This document shows, in pieces, positions 8,682 through 16,780 of a stretch of DNA of 32,700 nt. The stretch covers positions 1 through 32,700 of the forward strand of contig CALXDL010000030.1 of NCBI GenBank assembly GCA_944387055.1, read 5' to 3'. Under the pieces are notes generated by a model that worked only from the letters and a program-made list of their open reading frames with translations, was not told the origin of the DNA and did not search any database. The DNA is from an uncultured Oscillospiraceae bacterium (GTDB lineage: Bacteria; Bacillota; Clostridia; Oscillospirales; Oscillospiraceae). A program made the position numbers and the translations under genes. Position 1 is the stretch's first letter. Each line of letters opens with the position of its first letter.

Positions 8682-10085
8682 TCACACCTGGTCCGGCTCG
8701 TCCTCTTCCAGACGTGCATGGGCCGCGTGGATGGTGCGGCGCAGGAAAATGGCGCTGAGCGTCAGCGAGACCACCTCCGCCGCGGGGAAGGCCGCCCAGA
8801 CCAGCTCCAGCCGCCCGGTCTGGGCGAGGATCCATGCCAGAGGCAGCAGCACCAGCAGCTGGCGGCACACAGAGACGATCAGGCTGTAGAAGGGGTTGCC
8901 GATGGCCTGACAGACCGAGCCGGCGATGATGGCGAAGCCTGCCAATGGGAAACTGATGGAGATGATCCGCAGAGCCACGGAGCCGATCTGGATCATCTCC
9001 GCGGAGGCATCGAAAAAGCTCAGCAGCATCTGGGGCGCCAGTTGGAACACGCCGAAGCCCACCAGCATGATGCAGATGGCCGTGATGATGGTCAGCTTCA
9101 CGGTCTGCTTCACCCGGTCCAGCCGGGCCGCGCCGTAGTTGTAGGAGATGATGGGCACCATGCCGTTGTTCAGACCGAACACCGGCATGAAGATGAAGCT
9201 CTGGAGCTTGAAATAGGCGCCGAACACGGCCGTGGCAGTCTTGGTGAAGGAGAAGAGGATCTGGTTCATCCCGAACACCATCACCGATCCGATCGACTGC
9301 ATCACGATGGACGGGAAGCCCACCCGGTAGATCTCTTTGGCCACCATCCCCTCCCAGCGGATCTGCCGGCCGCGGATGTGGATGTCCTTGTTGTATTTGA
9401 GGTTCAGCACCAGGGCGATGACGGCCGCCAGGATCTGGCCGGCCACTGTGGCGATGGCGGCGCCCGCCACCTCCAGCCGGGGCGCGCCCAGCAGGCCGAA
9501 GATCAAGATCGGGTCCAGGATGATGTTGGTCAGCGCTCCGATCAGCTGCGTGCACATGGCCAGGGTCGTCCGTCCGGTGGACTGGAGCAGCCGCTCGAAG
9601 CAGAATTGCCCGAACAGGCCCACGGAGCAGCCCAGGCAGATGGCGGCGTACTGAGTGCCATAATGGATGATGATCTCCTCTCCAGCGGCCTGCATCCGGA
9701 AAAACGGCCCTGAGAGGAACACGCCGATGAGGGCGAAGATCACGAAGCTGCATAGGGACAGGAAGATACCGGTGTTGGCCGCCCGGTCCGCCATGGCCTG
9801 GTTCTTCTCGCCCAAGGAGCGGGAGAGCAGGGCATTGATGCCCACGGCGGTGCCCGCGCCCACGGCGATCATCAGGTTCTGGAGGGGGAACGCCAGAGAC
9901 ACGGCGTTGAGGGCGTCCTCGCTCAATCGGGCCACGAACACGCTGTCCACCACGTTATAAAGGGCCTGGACCAGCATGGAGATCATCATCGGGATCGCCA
10001 TGCCGGCCAGGAGCTTCCCTACGGGCTGGACGCCCATCTTGTTCTCTGGAGGCGCCACAGCAGCGGTCTGGGTCTTGTTGTCCAT
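8682..10085 (-). CDS. MATE-family multidrug/metabolite efflux transporter
   Basis: An integral membrane antiporter of 467 residues with about 12 membrane segments in two homologous halves. The N-terminus reads PVGKLLAGMAIPMMISMLVQALYN, and VVDSVFVARLSEDALNAVS, the typical opening of NorM/DinF-like MATE proteins, follows. The second half starts around IYRVGFPSIVMQSIGS. Such carriers export cationic drugs or metabolites in exchange for Na+ or H+; the substrate cannot be read from sequence. The start ATG follows AAAGGAAA. Only about 35 nt lie between this start and a hairpin that ends prfB, with no promoter visible, so transcription may depend on read-through from prfB. It is not related to sporulation as far as can be seen. 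Confidence 0.92.
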   Translation of the reverse strand: MDNKTQTAAVAPPENKMGVQPVGKLLAGMAIPMMISMLVQALYNVVDSVFVARLSEDALNAVSLAFPLQNLMIAVGAGTAVGINALLSRSLGEKNQAMADRAANTGIFLSLCSFVIFALIGVFLSGPFFRMQAAGEEIIIHYGTQYAAICLGCSVGLFGQFCFERLLQSTGRTTLAMCTQLIGALTNIILDPILIFGLLGAPRLEVAGAAIATVAGQILAAVIALVLNLKYNKDIHIRGRQIRWEGMVAKEIYRVGFPSIVMQSIGSVMVFGMNQILFSFTKTATAVFGAYFKLQSFIFMPVFGLNNGMVPIISYNYGAARLDRVKQTVKLTIITAICIMLVGFGVFQLAPQMLLSFFDASAEMIQIGSVALRIISISFPLAGFAIIAGSVCQAIGNPFYSLIVSVCRQLLVLLPLAWILAQTGRLELVWAAFPAAEVVSLTLSAIFLRRTIHAAHARLEEDEPDQV

Positions 10086-10120
10086 CGTGAAGGTTTCCTT
10101 TCTCTTTTCTCGTTTTCCAG

Positions 10121-10150
10121 AAAAAGGACGCGGCCTCTTGAGCCGCGCCG
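10121..10150 (-). terminator. Hairpin between prfB and the MATE gene
   Basis: On the minus strand an 8-bp stem (GGCGCGGC paired with GCCGCGTCC, one G-T) with a 7-nt loop is followed by TTTTT at 10125-10121. TTTT also follows on the plus strand at 10151-10154, so the hairpin may work in both directions. It lies about 50 nt after the prfB stop and close upstream of the MATE gene. Confidence 0.65.
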
Positions 10151-10200
10151 TTTTCCTGGCATGGGATCCTCGTCAGGAACGTCGCGCCAGGGCGCTCCGT

Positions 10201-11328
10201 TCACTTCTTTTGGAGCTCGCCGGTGGCCAGCTGGGTCAGATAGGCGTTGATGAACCCGTCGATATCTCCATCCATCACGCTGTCGATGTTCCCCGTCTCA
10301 TAACTGGTGCGGGTATCCTTGACCATTTGGTAGGGCATGAACACATAGGAGCGGATCTGGCTGCCCCACTCGATCTTCATCTGCACGCCCTTGATGTCGG
10401 AGATCTTCTCCGCGTGCTGCTGCGCCTTGAGCTCCATGAGCTTGGACTTGAGCATCTTCATGCAGTTGTCCTTGTTCTGGAACTGACTGCGCTCCTGCTG
10501 GCTGGCCACCACGATGCCCGTGGGCTTGTGGATCAGCCGCACGGCGGAGGATGTCTTGTTCACGTGCTGGCCGCCCGCGCCGGAGGCCCGGTAGACCTGC
10601 ATCTCGATGTCCTCGTCCCGGATCTCGATCTCATCGTCATCCTGGATCTCGGGCATCACCTCCACTGCCGCGAAGGAGGTCTGGCGCCGGGCGTTGGCGT
10701 CGAATGGAGACACGCGCACCAGCCGGTGGACGCCGTTCTCGCTCTTGAGGAGACCGTAGGCGTTCTCCCCCTGGATGGAGATGGCGGCGGACTTGATGCC
10801 GGCCTCGTCTCCGTCTTCATAATCCAGGATCTGGTACGTGAAGTCGTGGCGCTCGGTCCAGCGGGTGTACATCCGGTAGAGCATCTGGGCCCAGTCCTGG
10901 GCCTCGGTGCAACCCGCGCCGGCGTGGAAGGTCAGGATGGCGTTGTGCCCGTCATATTCGCCGGAGAGGAGCGTGGCCATCCGGGACTCCTCCACTTTCT
11001 CCTCCAGGACGCGGAAGCCCTCTTTCAGCTCCTCCAGCAGTTCCGCATCGTCCGCCTCCTGGCCCATCTCGCACAGGGCGGACAGGTCTTCCCATTCCTG
11101 GATCAGCTTCTCCTGCCGTCCCACCTTGTTCTGGAGCTGCTTGAGCCGCTGCTGCACTTTCTGAGAGCGCTCCAGATCGTTCCAGAAGCCCTCCTGGGCA
11201 GTCTCGTCCTCCAGGCGCGCCGCCTCCGCACGGGCAGCATCCACATCCAGGGCCACGGAGAGCTTCTCCAGCTCCGGCCCCAGCTCCCGGAGCTTCTGCT
11301 TATATTCGTCGTAATCGATCAAAGCCAT
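10201..11328 (-). CDS. prfB: Peptide chain release factor 2 (no programmed frameshift)
   Basis: Recognises UGA and UAA stop codons and triggers peptide release. The 375-residue protein has the codon-recognition tripeptide SPF at 207-209 and the GGQ loop at 252-254 (ASGAGGQHVNKTSSAVRL), with the usual N-terminal helical domain. In most bacteria prfB carries an in-frame UGA near codon 26 and needs a +1 shift to be read. Here the equivalent position reads CTG-GAT (LDVDAAR, residues 27-33) in one continuous frame, so that autoregulation is absent. The ATG has AGGAGA upstream, and a consensus promoter lies at 11393-11365. A hairpin follows the gene before the MATE transporter. Confidence 0.97.
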   Translation of the reverse strand: MALIDYDEYKQKLRELGPELEKLSVALDVDAARAEAARLEDETAQEGFWNDLERSQKVQQRLKQLQNKVGRQEKLIQEWEDLSALCEMGQEADDAELLEELKEGFRVLEEKVEESRMATLLSGEYDGHNAILTFHAGAGCTEAQDWAQMLYRMYTRWTERHDFTYQILDYEDGDEAGIKSAAISIQGENAYGLLKSENGVHRLVRVSPFDANARRQTSFAAVEVMPEIQDDDEIEIRDEDIEMQVYRASGAGGQHVNKTSSAVRLIHKPTGIVVASQQERSQFQNKDNCMKMLKSKLMELKAQQHAEKISDIKGVQMKIEWGSQIRSYVFMPYQMVKDTRTSYETGNIDSVMDGDIDGFINAYLTQLATGELQKK

Positions 11329-11364
11329 AGCGTTCTCCTCACGTCATATTCCGGTAACTGTAGT

Positions 11365-11393
11365 ATTATAATGGACATGATGATCTTTGTAAA
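11365..11393 (-). promoter_or_regulatory. Sigma-A promoter of prfB
   Basis: On the minus strand TTTACA (11393-11388) and a perfect TATAAT (11370-11365) are separated by 17 nt. This puts transcription start near 11358, about 30 nt before the prfB ATG at 11328. Confidence 0.85.
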
Positions 11394-11568
11394 GCAAAAC
11401 GTGAGAAAATTTGCTTTAAAATGTAAAAAGCCACAGTTTCCCCGCTCTGGCCCGCCCGAAACGGCCCATCCTCCCTGCGGCGGCCCCAGACCAGAACTCG
11501 GCGCAAGCGGGCCCGGTCTGGAAAGGAGGGCGACGGTGTGAGCGCGCGATGAGCTTTGTAATGAAATG
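11394..11568. other. Intergenic stretch between prfB and tRNA-Gly, no gene recognised
   Basis: The part next to the prfB promoter is AT-rich; 11440-11540 is GC-rich with a possible long-range stem (CCAGACC near 11485 pairing with GGTCTGG near 11515). I recognise no RNA family here and no convincing reading frame on either strand. Confidence 0.3.
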
Positions 11569-11608
11569 AAAAAGCTCGTCGCAAGCGACATATCGCTTGC
11601 GACGAGCT
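11569..11608 (-). terminator. Terminator directly abutting tRNA-Gly
   Basis: A perfect 15-bp inverted repeat (arms at 11574-11588 and 11593-11607) with a 4-nt loop. On the minus strand it is followed by TTTTT at 11573-11569. The stem begins at the last base of the tRNA CCA end, so there is effectively no 3' trailer between the mature tRNA and the terminator. Confidence 0.9.
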
Positions 11609-11681
11609 GGAGCGGCCGATGGGAGTCGAACCCACCTATGCAGCTTGGGAAGCTGCCGTTCTACCGATGAACTACGGCCGC
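11608..11681 (-). tRNA. tRNA-Gly (anticodon CCC)
   Basis: Read on the minus strand, a full cloverleaf folds. It has a 7-bp acceptor stem (GCGGCCG with CGGCCGC), a D-arm, an anticodon stem GCAGC/GCTGC with loop TTCCCAA giving anticodon CCC, and the T-loop GGTTCGACTCC. The discriminator T is followed by an encoded CCA (11610-11608). It reads GGG codons, which suits a GC-rich genome. It has its own promoter and terminator and so is a single-gene unit. Confidence 0.95.
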
Positions 11682-11701
11682 AGATCAGGTGTCTGGTGGG
11701 T

Positions 11702-11730
11702 ATTATAACAGAGCTTTTCCAGAAATGCAA
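11702..11730 (-). promoter_or_regulatory. Promoter of tRNA-Gly
   Basis: On the minus strand TTGCAT (11730-11725), a 17-nt spacer and TATAAT (11707-11702), with TG one base upstream of the -10 (an extended element). Transcription should start close to 11695, giving a leader of about 14 nt before the tRNA. Confidence 0.85.
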
Positions 11731-11861
11731 CCAGAAATTCACCGTCCGGCCCAAGATATCTCCCGCGGCCGGTCCCGTCATGGGCCGAGACTGGCCGCGG
11801 CCCGTCATGAACGTCCCTCTCCCCTCATAGGATGCTAGCAACGAAGCAAAGGGGGATCGCT

Positions 11862-12983
11862 ATGAAGAAACTGATCGCGCTGGTGTGCGCTGTGGCGCTG
11901 TTGGGCTCCAGCGCCCGGGCGCTGGAGGTGGCGGCGCCGTCAGCGCTGCTGATGGAGAAAGAGACGGGCACGGTCCTTTTCGCCAAGGACGAGCACGCCA
12001 AACTGGAACCCGCCAGCGTCACCAAGATCATGACCATCCTGCTGACCATGGAAGCCATCGATTCCGGACAGCTCAGCTACGATACGGTCGTCACCGCCTC
12101 CGCCCACGCCTGCTCCATGGGCGGCAGCCAGATCTGGCTCAAGGAGAACGAGCAGATGACCGTCAGTGACATGCTCAAGGCCGTGTGCGTGGTGTCCGCC
12201 AACGACTGCGCTGTGGCGCTGGCAGAACAGATCGCCGGCAGCGAGGAGGCCTTCGTGGAACGGATGAACGCTCGGGCCGCCGAGCTGGGGATGGCCGACA
12301 CCACCTTCAAGAACGCCACCGGCCTCCCGGCGGCCGGCCATGTCACCTCCGCCTACGACATCGCTCTCATGAGCCGGGAGCTGATCTTGCACCATCCGGA
12401 CATCCGCCAGTATACCACCATCTGGATGGATACGCTCCGGGACGGCACGTCGCAGCTGGTGAACACCAACCGGCTCATCCGCTTCTTCGATGGGGCCACG
12501 GGCCTCAAGACCGGCTCCACCGATTCCGCCCTCTACTGCCTCTCCGGTACGGCGGAGCGGGACGGCATGGAGCTGATCGCCGTCATCATGAAAGACGCCA
12601 CTTCCGCCCAGCGGTTCCAGGATGCCTCGGCCCTCCTCACCTACGGCTTCAGCAACTATGCCCTGGAGAAGGTGGTGCCGGAGACGCCGCTGCCCCCGGT
12701 GCCAGTGGAGCTGGGGACCCAGGCCACTGTCCAGCCGGTGCTGGGGGAGGGCAGCGCTCTGCTGCTGGAGAAGGCGAAGGCCGGGACCCTGACGCAGTCT
12801 GTGGAGCTGCCCGCTTCCATCCCCGCGCCGGTGGCTGCGGGCGATCCCATCGGCACGCTGACCGTCACCTCCGGCGAAGAAGTGGTGGCGCAGCTGCCCC
12901 TGCTGGCAGGGGAGGAGATCCCCCGCGTCACGTTCTGGCAGATGTTCACGCGTCTGGCACGCATGGCGTGCCTGGCCGGATGA
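11862..12983 (+). CDS. dacF: D-alanyl-D-alanine carboxypeptidase (DacF/PBP5-like)
   Basis: Serine-type low-molecular-weight penicillin-binding protein that trims the terminal D-Ala from peptidoglycan stem peptides. The 373-residue protein opens with a signal peptide (MKKLIALVCAVALLGSSARA). Its S11 domain has all three active-site motifs: SVTK at residues 52-55, SAN at 112-114 and KTG at 215-217. A C-terminal beta-rich PBP5_C domain with LEKAKAGTLTQSVELP follows, with a short hydrophobic end that may anchor it. The ATG at 11862 has AAAGGGGG at good spacing and begins the signal peptide; an in-frame ATG 30 nt earlier lacks both. Bacillus dacF is a forespore gene ahead of spoIIA. No spoIIA operon is present here and no sporulation promoter is evident, so a vegetative role is possible. 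Confidence 0.92.
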   Translation: MKKLIALVCAVALLGSSARALEVAAPSALLMEKETGTVLFAKDEHAKLEPASVTKIMTILLTMEAIDSGQLSYDTVVTASAHACSMGGSQIWLKENEQMTVSDMLKAVCVVSANDCAVALAEQIAGSEEAFVERMNARAAELGMADTTFKNATGLPAAGHVTSAYDIALMSRELILHHPDIRQYTTIWMDTLRDGTSQLVNTNRLIRFFDGATGLKTGSTDSALYCLSGTAERDGMELIAVIMKDATSAQRFQDASALLTYGFSNYALEKVVPETPLPPVPVELGTQATVQPVLGEGSALLLEKAKAGTLTQSVELPASIPAPVAAGDPIGTLTVTSGEEVVAQLPLLAGEEIPRVTFWQMFTRLARMACLAG

Positions 12984-13020
12984 CCGTCGCGTTTTCCCCC
13001 GCTGTTCCGACGCTTTTCTC

Positions 13021-13049
13021 TTGTGCCAGGTCCTGGAAGATGATATAAT
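13021..13049 (+). promoter_or_regulatory. Probable sigma-A promoter of pgi
   Basis: A perfect TATAAT at 13044-13049 has a weaker -35 (TTGTGC, 13021-13026) 17 nt upstream. It lies 66 nt before the pgi ATG and after the dacF stop. Confidence 0.6.
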
Positions 13050-13115
13050 CGGGTCCAAAGAACCGCACGGCGGCGGACCGCCGCATGCAATACAAAAGAG
13101 AGGACCTGGTCTACC

Positions 13116-14450
13116 ATGTTGGATGTCAAGCTGTTCCAGATGCACACCTTCCTGCCCCTTCCCTACGAGGACGCCCTCGCTCCCCGTCTCAAGCGGGCCC
13201 ACGAGAAGCTCCAGACCGGCAGCGGAGCCGGCGGTGCGTTCACCGGCTGGGTCCACCTGCCCCGGGACTATGACCGCGAGGAGTTCGCCCGCATCCAGGC
13301 GGCTGCGGCGCGGATCCGCTCCGATTCCAAAGCGCTGGTGGTCATCGGCATCGGCGGGTCCTATCTGGGCGCCCGCGGCGTCATCGACTGCCTGTGCTCG
13401 CCCAACTACAACCTGAAGAGGAAAGACGGCCCCAACATCTATTTCGTCGGCAACGGCCTGTCCGCAGACGCGCTCCAGGAGGTCCTGGACCTGGTGGAGG
13501 ACGTGGACTTCTCGGTGAACGTGATCTCCAAGTCCGGCACCACCACCGAGCCGGCCGTGGCGTTCCGCTTCTTCCGGGAGGCCCTGGTGGCCCGTTATGG
13601 GAAAGAGGGCGCCCGTTCCCGCATCTATGCCACCACCGACCGCCACAAGGGCGCTCTCAAGTCCCTGGCAGACGAGGAGGGATGGGAGACCTTCGTGGTG
13701 CCCGACGACGTGGGCGGCCGCTACAGTGTGCTGACCGCCGTGGGCCTGCTGCCCATCGCCGTGGCCGGTGTGGACATCCAGGCCCTGATGGACGGCGCGG
13801 CCGGGATGATGGAGCGCTGCCAGGACGCCTCTTTCGACTGCCCCGCCTGGCGCTATGCCGCCATCCGCTATGAGCTCTACCGCTCCGGCCGTTCTGTGGA
13901 GCTGCTGGCCTGCTACGACCCCGCCTTCCGCTTCATGCTGGAGTGGTGGAAGCAGCTGTTCGGCGAGAGCGAGGGCAAGGACGACAAGGGCCTCTTCCCC
14001 GCCAGCGTGGAGTTCACTGCGGACCTGCACTCCATGGGCCAGTACATCCAAGAGGGCAAGCGCCTCATGTTCGAGACCGTGGTGCGTCTGGGCGCCTCGG
14101 CCCATCAGCTGTCCGTGCCTGTGGACGAGGCGGACGGCGATGGTCTGAATTTCCTGGCCGGCAAGACCATGGACTTCATCCGCGACCGGGCCATGGAGGG
14201 GACGCTCCTGGCCCATACAGAGGGCGGCGTGCCCAACATCATCGTGGATGCGGGCGGCAAGACACCGGCGGATCTCGGCGCGCTCATCTATTTCTTCGAA
14301 TATGCCTGCGGCCTGTCCGGCTATCTGCTGGACGTGAACCCCTTCGACCAGCCCGGTGTGGAGGCCTATAAGAAGAACATGTTCGCTCTGCTGGGCAAGC
14401 CCGGCTATGAGGACCGCAAGGCCCAGCTGGAGGCCAAGCTGTCCAAGTGA
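13116..14450 (+). CDS. pgi: Glucose-6-phosphate isomerase
   Basis: Interconverts glucose 6-phosphate and fructose 6-phosphate. At 444 residues it is the short form common in Firmicutes. Visible are the sugar-phosphate binding segments [17 protein letters not shown] and [18 protein letters not shown], the catalytic Glu in [11 protein letters not shown], the C-terminal His/Lys region and [26 protein letters not shown] precedes the ATG. The gene has its own promoter and lies apart from the pgk-tpiA-gpmI group, but its presence adds a fourth glycolytic step to the window. An imperfect hairpin without a T-run (14462-14491) follows the stop. Confidence 0.97.
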   Translation: MLDVKLFQMHTFLPLPYEDALAPRLKRAHEKLQTGSGAGGAFTGWVHLPRDYDREEFARIQAAAARIRSDSKALVVIGIGGSYLGARGVIDCLCSPNYNLKRKDGPNIYFVGNGLSADALQEVLDLVEDVDFSVNVISKSGTTTEPAVAFRFFREALVARYGKEGARSRIYATTDRHKGALKSLADEEGWETFVVPDDVGGRYSVLTAVGLLPIAVAGVDIQALMDGAAGMMERCQDASFDCPAWRYAAIRYELYRSGRSVELLACYDPAFRFMLEWWKQLFGESEGKDDKGLFPASVEFTADLHSMGQYIQEGKRLMFETVVRLGASAHQLSVPVDEADGDGLNFLAGKTMDFIRDRAMEGTLLAHTEGGVPNIIVDAGGKTPADLGALIYFFEYACGLSGYLLDVNPFDQPGVEAYKKNMFALLGKPGYEDRKAQLEAKLSK

Positions 14451-14461
14451 CGGAGCGCGGC

Positions 14462-14491
14462 GCCGGGACAGCGGCTTTTGGCTGCCCCGGC
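14462..14491 (+). terminator. Possible terminator of pgi
   Basis: An imperfect stem of about 11 bp (GCCGGG..CAGC with GCTG..CCCGGC, one A-C mismatch) lies 12 nt after the pgi stop. It is not followed by a T-run, so its strength is doubtful. Confidence 0.4.
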
Positions 14492-14541
14492 GTCAAGCCC
14501 TCAATATGAACAAATATCAAATTTTCTTTTCTCCATTGTCT

Positions 14542-14573
14542 TTTACACGATCTTATGATAGACTTGATATAGT
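14542..14573 (+). promoter_or_regulatory. Possible promoter of the small P-loop gene
   Basis: TATAGT at 14568-14573 is preceded by TGA (extended -10 form). TTTACA lies upstream at 14542-14547, but the spacer is 20 nt, longer than ideal. The surrounding 14510-14580 is markedly AT-rich for this genome. Confidence 0.45.
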
Positions 14574-14625
14574 CCCAGCAAGTCCTCTGTTCCCCAGCGA
14601 CTTTAACAGACAGGAGTGATTCATT

Positions 14626-15036
14626 ATGGTCAGACTGATCATGGGCGCGAAGGGTTCCGGAAAGACCAAGCAGCTCATCGAACTGATCAACAACGCGGCG
14701 AAGGACGAGCCCGGCAACGTGGTGTGCATCGAAGCCAACCGCAACATGACTTACGATATCCACTACCACATCCGTCTGATCGATGCGCAAGAATATAAGC
14801 TTGACAACTATGACCTGTTCCGCGGGTTTATCAGCGGCCTGTACGCGGGCAATTACGATATCTCCCACGTGTTCATCGACAATCTGTGCAAGACCATCGG
14901 CTGCGATGTGGATCGGTCCACCGAGGAGTTCCTGGAATGGCTGGATGCGTTCGGCGAGAAGAACAACATCAAGTTCACCGTCACCATCAGCGCGAACCTC
15001 TCCCTGGCCACCGAGGGCATGCAGAAGTTCCTGTGA
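14626..15036 (+). CDS. Small P-loop NTPase of unknown function
   Basis: A 136-residue protein with a textbook Walker A motif at residues 7-14 (GAKGSGKT) and a probable Walker B at 82-85 (VFID), then a late strand TVTISAN. It is little more than a minimal P-loop domain. No kinase lid, helicase motif or partner domain can be seen. The start follows a GACAGGAG site. It is a single-gene unit: a likely promoter upstream and a strong terminator at 15061. I recall such short ATP-binding proteins as conserved but uncharacterised in this order, sometimes labelled PilT-like or thymidine-kinase-like, but nothing here supports a pilus or nucleoside role. Real gene: high confidence; function unknown. Confidence 0.85.
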   Translation: MVRLIMGAKGSGKTKQLIELINNAAKDEPGNVVCIEANRNMTYDIHYHIRLIDAQEYKLDNYDLFRGFISGLYAGNYDISHVFIDNLCKTIGCDVDRSTEEFLEWLDAFGEKNNIKFTVTISANLSLATEGMQKFL

Positions 15037-15060
15037 GGGACGCGACAGCAGAAAAACGAA

Positions 15061-15092
15061 AGAGGAAGGGCGATGCTGCCCTTCCTCTTTTT
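15061..15092. terminator. Bidirectional terminator between convergent genes
   Basis: A perfect 11-bp stem (15061-15071 with 15078-15088) and 6-nt loop. On the plus strand TTTTT runs from 15088 to 15092. On the minus strand the hairpin is followed by a T-rich run (TTTCGTTTTTC, down to 15052). It serves the P-loop gene on the plus strand and the SLH-GH18 gene on the minus strand. Confidence 0.88.
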
Positions 15093-15121
15093 CTGTCTGT
15101 CCCAGCGGCATGGCGGGGCGT

Positions 15122-16636
15122 TCAGCCAAGCCCCGCCAGCACCTGCTCCGACACGGAGCCCACATCGCTCAGGCACACCTGGTCCACACCGAAGAAGCCG
15201 GCCATCCGGACCCGCTCTGTCACAGCGGCCTGGTCCAGGTACCAGACCACAGCCTCCTGCTCCCGCTGCGTGTAAGAGAGATAGGCACAGGCATACCGTC
15301 CGGCGTAGTAGCGCTGGGTGTCCTCATCCGCCAGCAGGACCTCCAGCTCGCTGGCGTCCACCTGGCCGCTGCGTTTCCCGTCCACCCATCTGGTCCCGGT
15401 GGTGGTGAGCATCAGCGCCAGCTTCTCCGCCGGCACCGTGCCCCGCAGCTCCGCCAGGGCGTAATAGACTTCCTCCAGCGGTTCCAGCGGCGCGGTAGGG
15501 AAGCCTCCGTCCCCCTCATAGGGCGCCACCCGCACCACCAGACAGTCCGCGGCGGCGCTGAGCGCCGCGTAGTCATACCCCTCGTAAGCCGTGCCGTCCC
15601 ACACCGGCGCTTCCGCCACTACATACAGCGTCCGGTCGTCTCCCAGCGCATCGGAGAGCGCGCGCACCAGCGCCGTCATGGCGCCGCGCTCCTGCTGTCC
15701 CGCCTGGGGGATATCCAGGAGCAGTCCGTCCCAGCCGCCCTGGGACACGGTGTCCGCCAGCAGGGCCGCCGTCTCCTGTGCTTCGCCGTTGCGCAGCACG
15801 CTCACCGAGCCGGACACATGCAGCAGCGCCTGGGCGCCCGCAGCCTCCACGGCCTGTTTCCGGGCCTGGAGCGCCTGGGCGTCCAGCGAGGCGTTGAGGA
15901 TCGGCCGGCCGCTGTAGAGCACCCGGGTGCCGGACACCGCCACTGCGCTGAGACCGGTGAGCGACGGCACTCCTTCTCCGCTGGGCAGGATCCCAAACCG
16001 GCTGGGCGCGCCCTGTTGGAGCTTGTCGTAGAGCCGCATGAGGATCACCGCCACCTGCTCCCGGGTGGCGATGGCACTGGGGGAGAACGTGGTGGCCCCG
16101 GTGCCGCTGATCAGCCCCAGTTCATAGGCCATGGCGATATATCCCGTGTTGGTGCGCACGTCTGTGAAGGGCATGGGCAGGGACTGGGCCAGCCCCGCGA
16201 TGGTGCCGTAGCCCAGGGCCCGCACCAGCATCACCGCCAGCTCCTCTCGGGTGATGGGATCCGCGGGGCGGAAAGTCTCCGTCTGTCGGGTGAGGGCCCC
16301 GTGGGCGTAGGCCGCCTCCACCGCGCCGTAATACCAGGCCTGTGGATCTTGTACGTCCGTATACGTGCTCTGGGCGGGATGGATCTCCTCCCAGCCGAAA
16401 AAGCGGCACAGCACCACCGCGAAAGCCGCCCGGGTCATCCGGTGGCCCATGCCGAAGGTGGTGTCGCTCTCGCCCTGGAAGAATCCCAGCTCCACCGCCC
16501 GCTGGATAGACGCGGCGGCCCAGCTGTCGGCTGGCACGTCCGTAAAGCCGGCGGCGGCCGCGTGGACCGGCACCGCAGAGACGAGCATCCCGATCAGCAG
16601 CACACAGGACACCGCGCGTCGCACTCGTTTCATCAT
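15122..16636 (-). CDS. Secreted protein with three SLH domains and a degenerate GH18-like barrel
   Basis: A 504-residue exported protein. Residues 1-29 are a signal peptide (MMKRVRR, hydrophobic core, AVPVHA). Three S-layer homology domains follow (about 29-83, 86-145 and 150-205), each with FTDV/YTDV starts and TRxxxAVxLxR ends, expected to bind pyruvylated cell-wall polymer. From about 220 to the end there is a GH18-like TIM barrel, with VLPxx-type strands, LLLDIPQ at strand 4 and YDYAALSAAADCLVVRVAPY. WYLDQAAVTERVRMAGFFGV lies near the C-terminus. The catalytic motif DGxDxDxE reads DGLLLDIP, so the acid Glu is missing and chitinase-type hydrolysis is unlikely. The start follows AAGGAG by 8 nt; a consensus promoter at 16717-16689 excludes the longer upstream frame. 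Probably a surface-bound, non-catalytic wall protein. Confidence 0.85.
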   Translation of the reverse strand: MMKRVRRAVSCVLLIGMLVSAVPVHAAAAGFTDVPADSWAAASIQRAVELGFFQGESDTTFGMGHRMTRAAFAVVLCRFFGWEEIHPAQSTYTDVQDPQAWYYGAVEAAYAHGALTRQTETFRPADPITREELAVMLVRALGYGTIAGLAQSLPMPFTDVRTNTGYIAMAYELGLISGTGATTFSPSAIATREQVAVILMRLYDKLQQGAPSRFGILPSGEGVPSLTGLSAVAVSGTRVLYSGRPILNASLDAQALQARKQAVEAAGAQALLHVSGSVSVLRNGEAQETAALLADTVSQGGWDGLLLDIPQAGQQERGAMTALVRALSDALGDDRTLYVVAEAPVWDGTAYEGYDYAALSAAADCLVVRVAPYEGDGGFPTAPLEPLEEVYYALAELRGTVPAEKLALMLTTTGTRWVDGKRSGQVDASELEVLLADEDTQRYYAGRYACAYLSYTQREQEAVVWYLDQAAVTERVRMAGFFGVDQVCLSDVGSVSEQVLAGLG

Positions 16637-16688
16637 TCGTCTGGCTCCTTCCTCCGCGTCCCATGGGGCCTTGCGGAAGTTTTTCGTC

Positions 16689-16717
16689 ATTGTACCAAAA
16701 TCCGGCATCTGCGTCAA
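16689..16717 (-). promoter_or_regulatory. Sigma-A promoter of the SLH-GH18 gene
   Basis: On the minus strand TTGACG (16717-16712), a 17-nt spacer and TACAAT (16694-16689). Transcription would start near 16682, 46 nt before the chosen ATG, which settles that start. Confidence 0.75.
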
Positions 16718-16780
16718 TCGGACCGTGTCGGGATCTGTCGGGAGGGTCCCACCGGCAGCACATCTTTTCCACATTTTTTC

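Noticed and set aside
11940..14216. 758-residue minus-strand frame over dacF and pgi
   Set aside because: Antisense to two conserved enzymes, no homology visible, no ribosome binding site.
16637..16774. Longer N-terminus for the SLH-GH18 protein
   Set aside because: It would start upstream of the predicted promoter and place the signal peptide internally; the ATG at 16636 has a good binding site.
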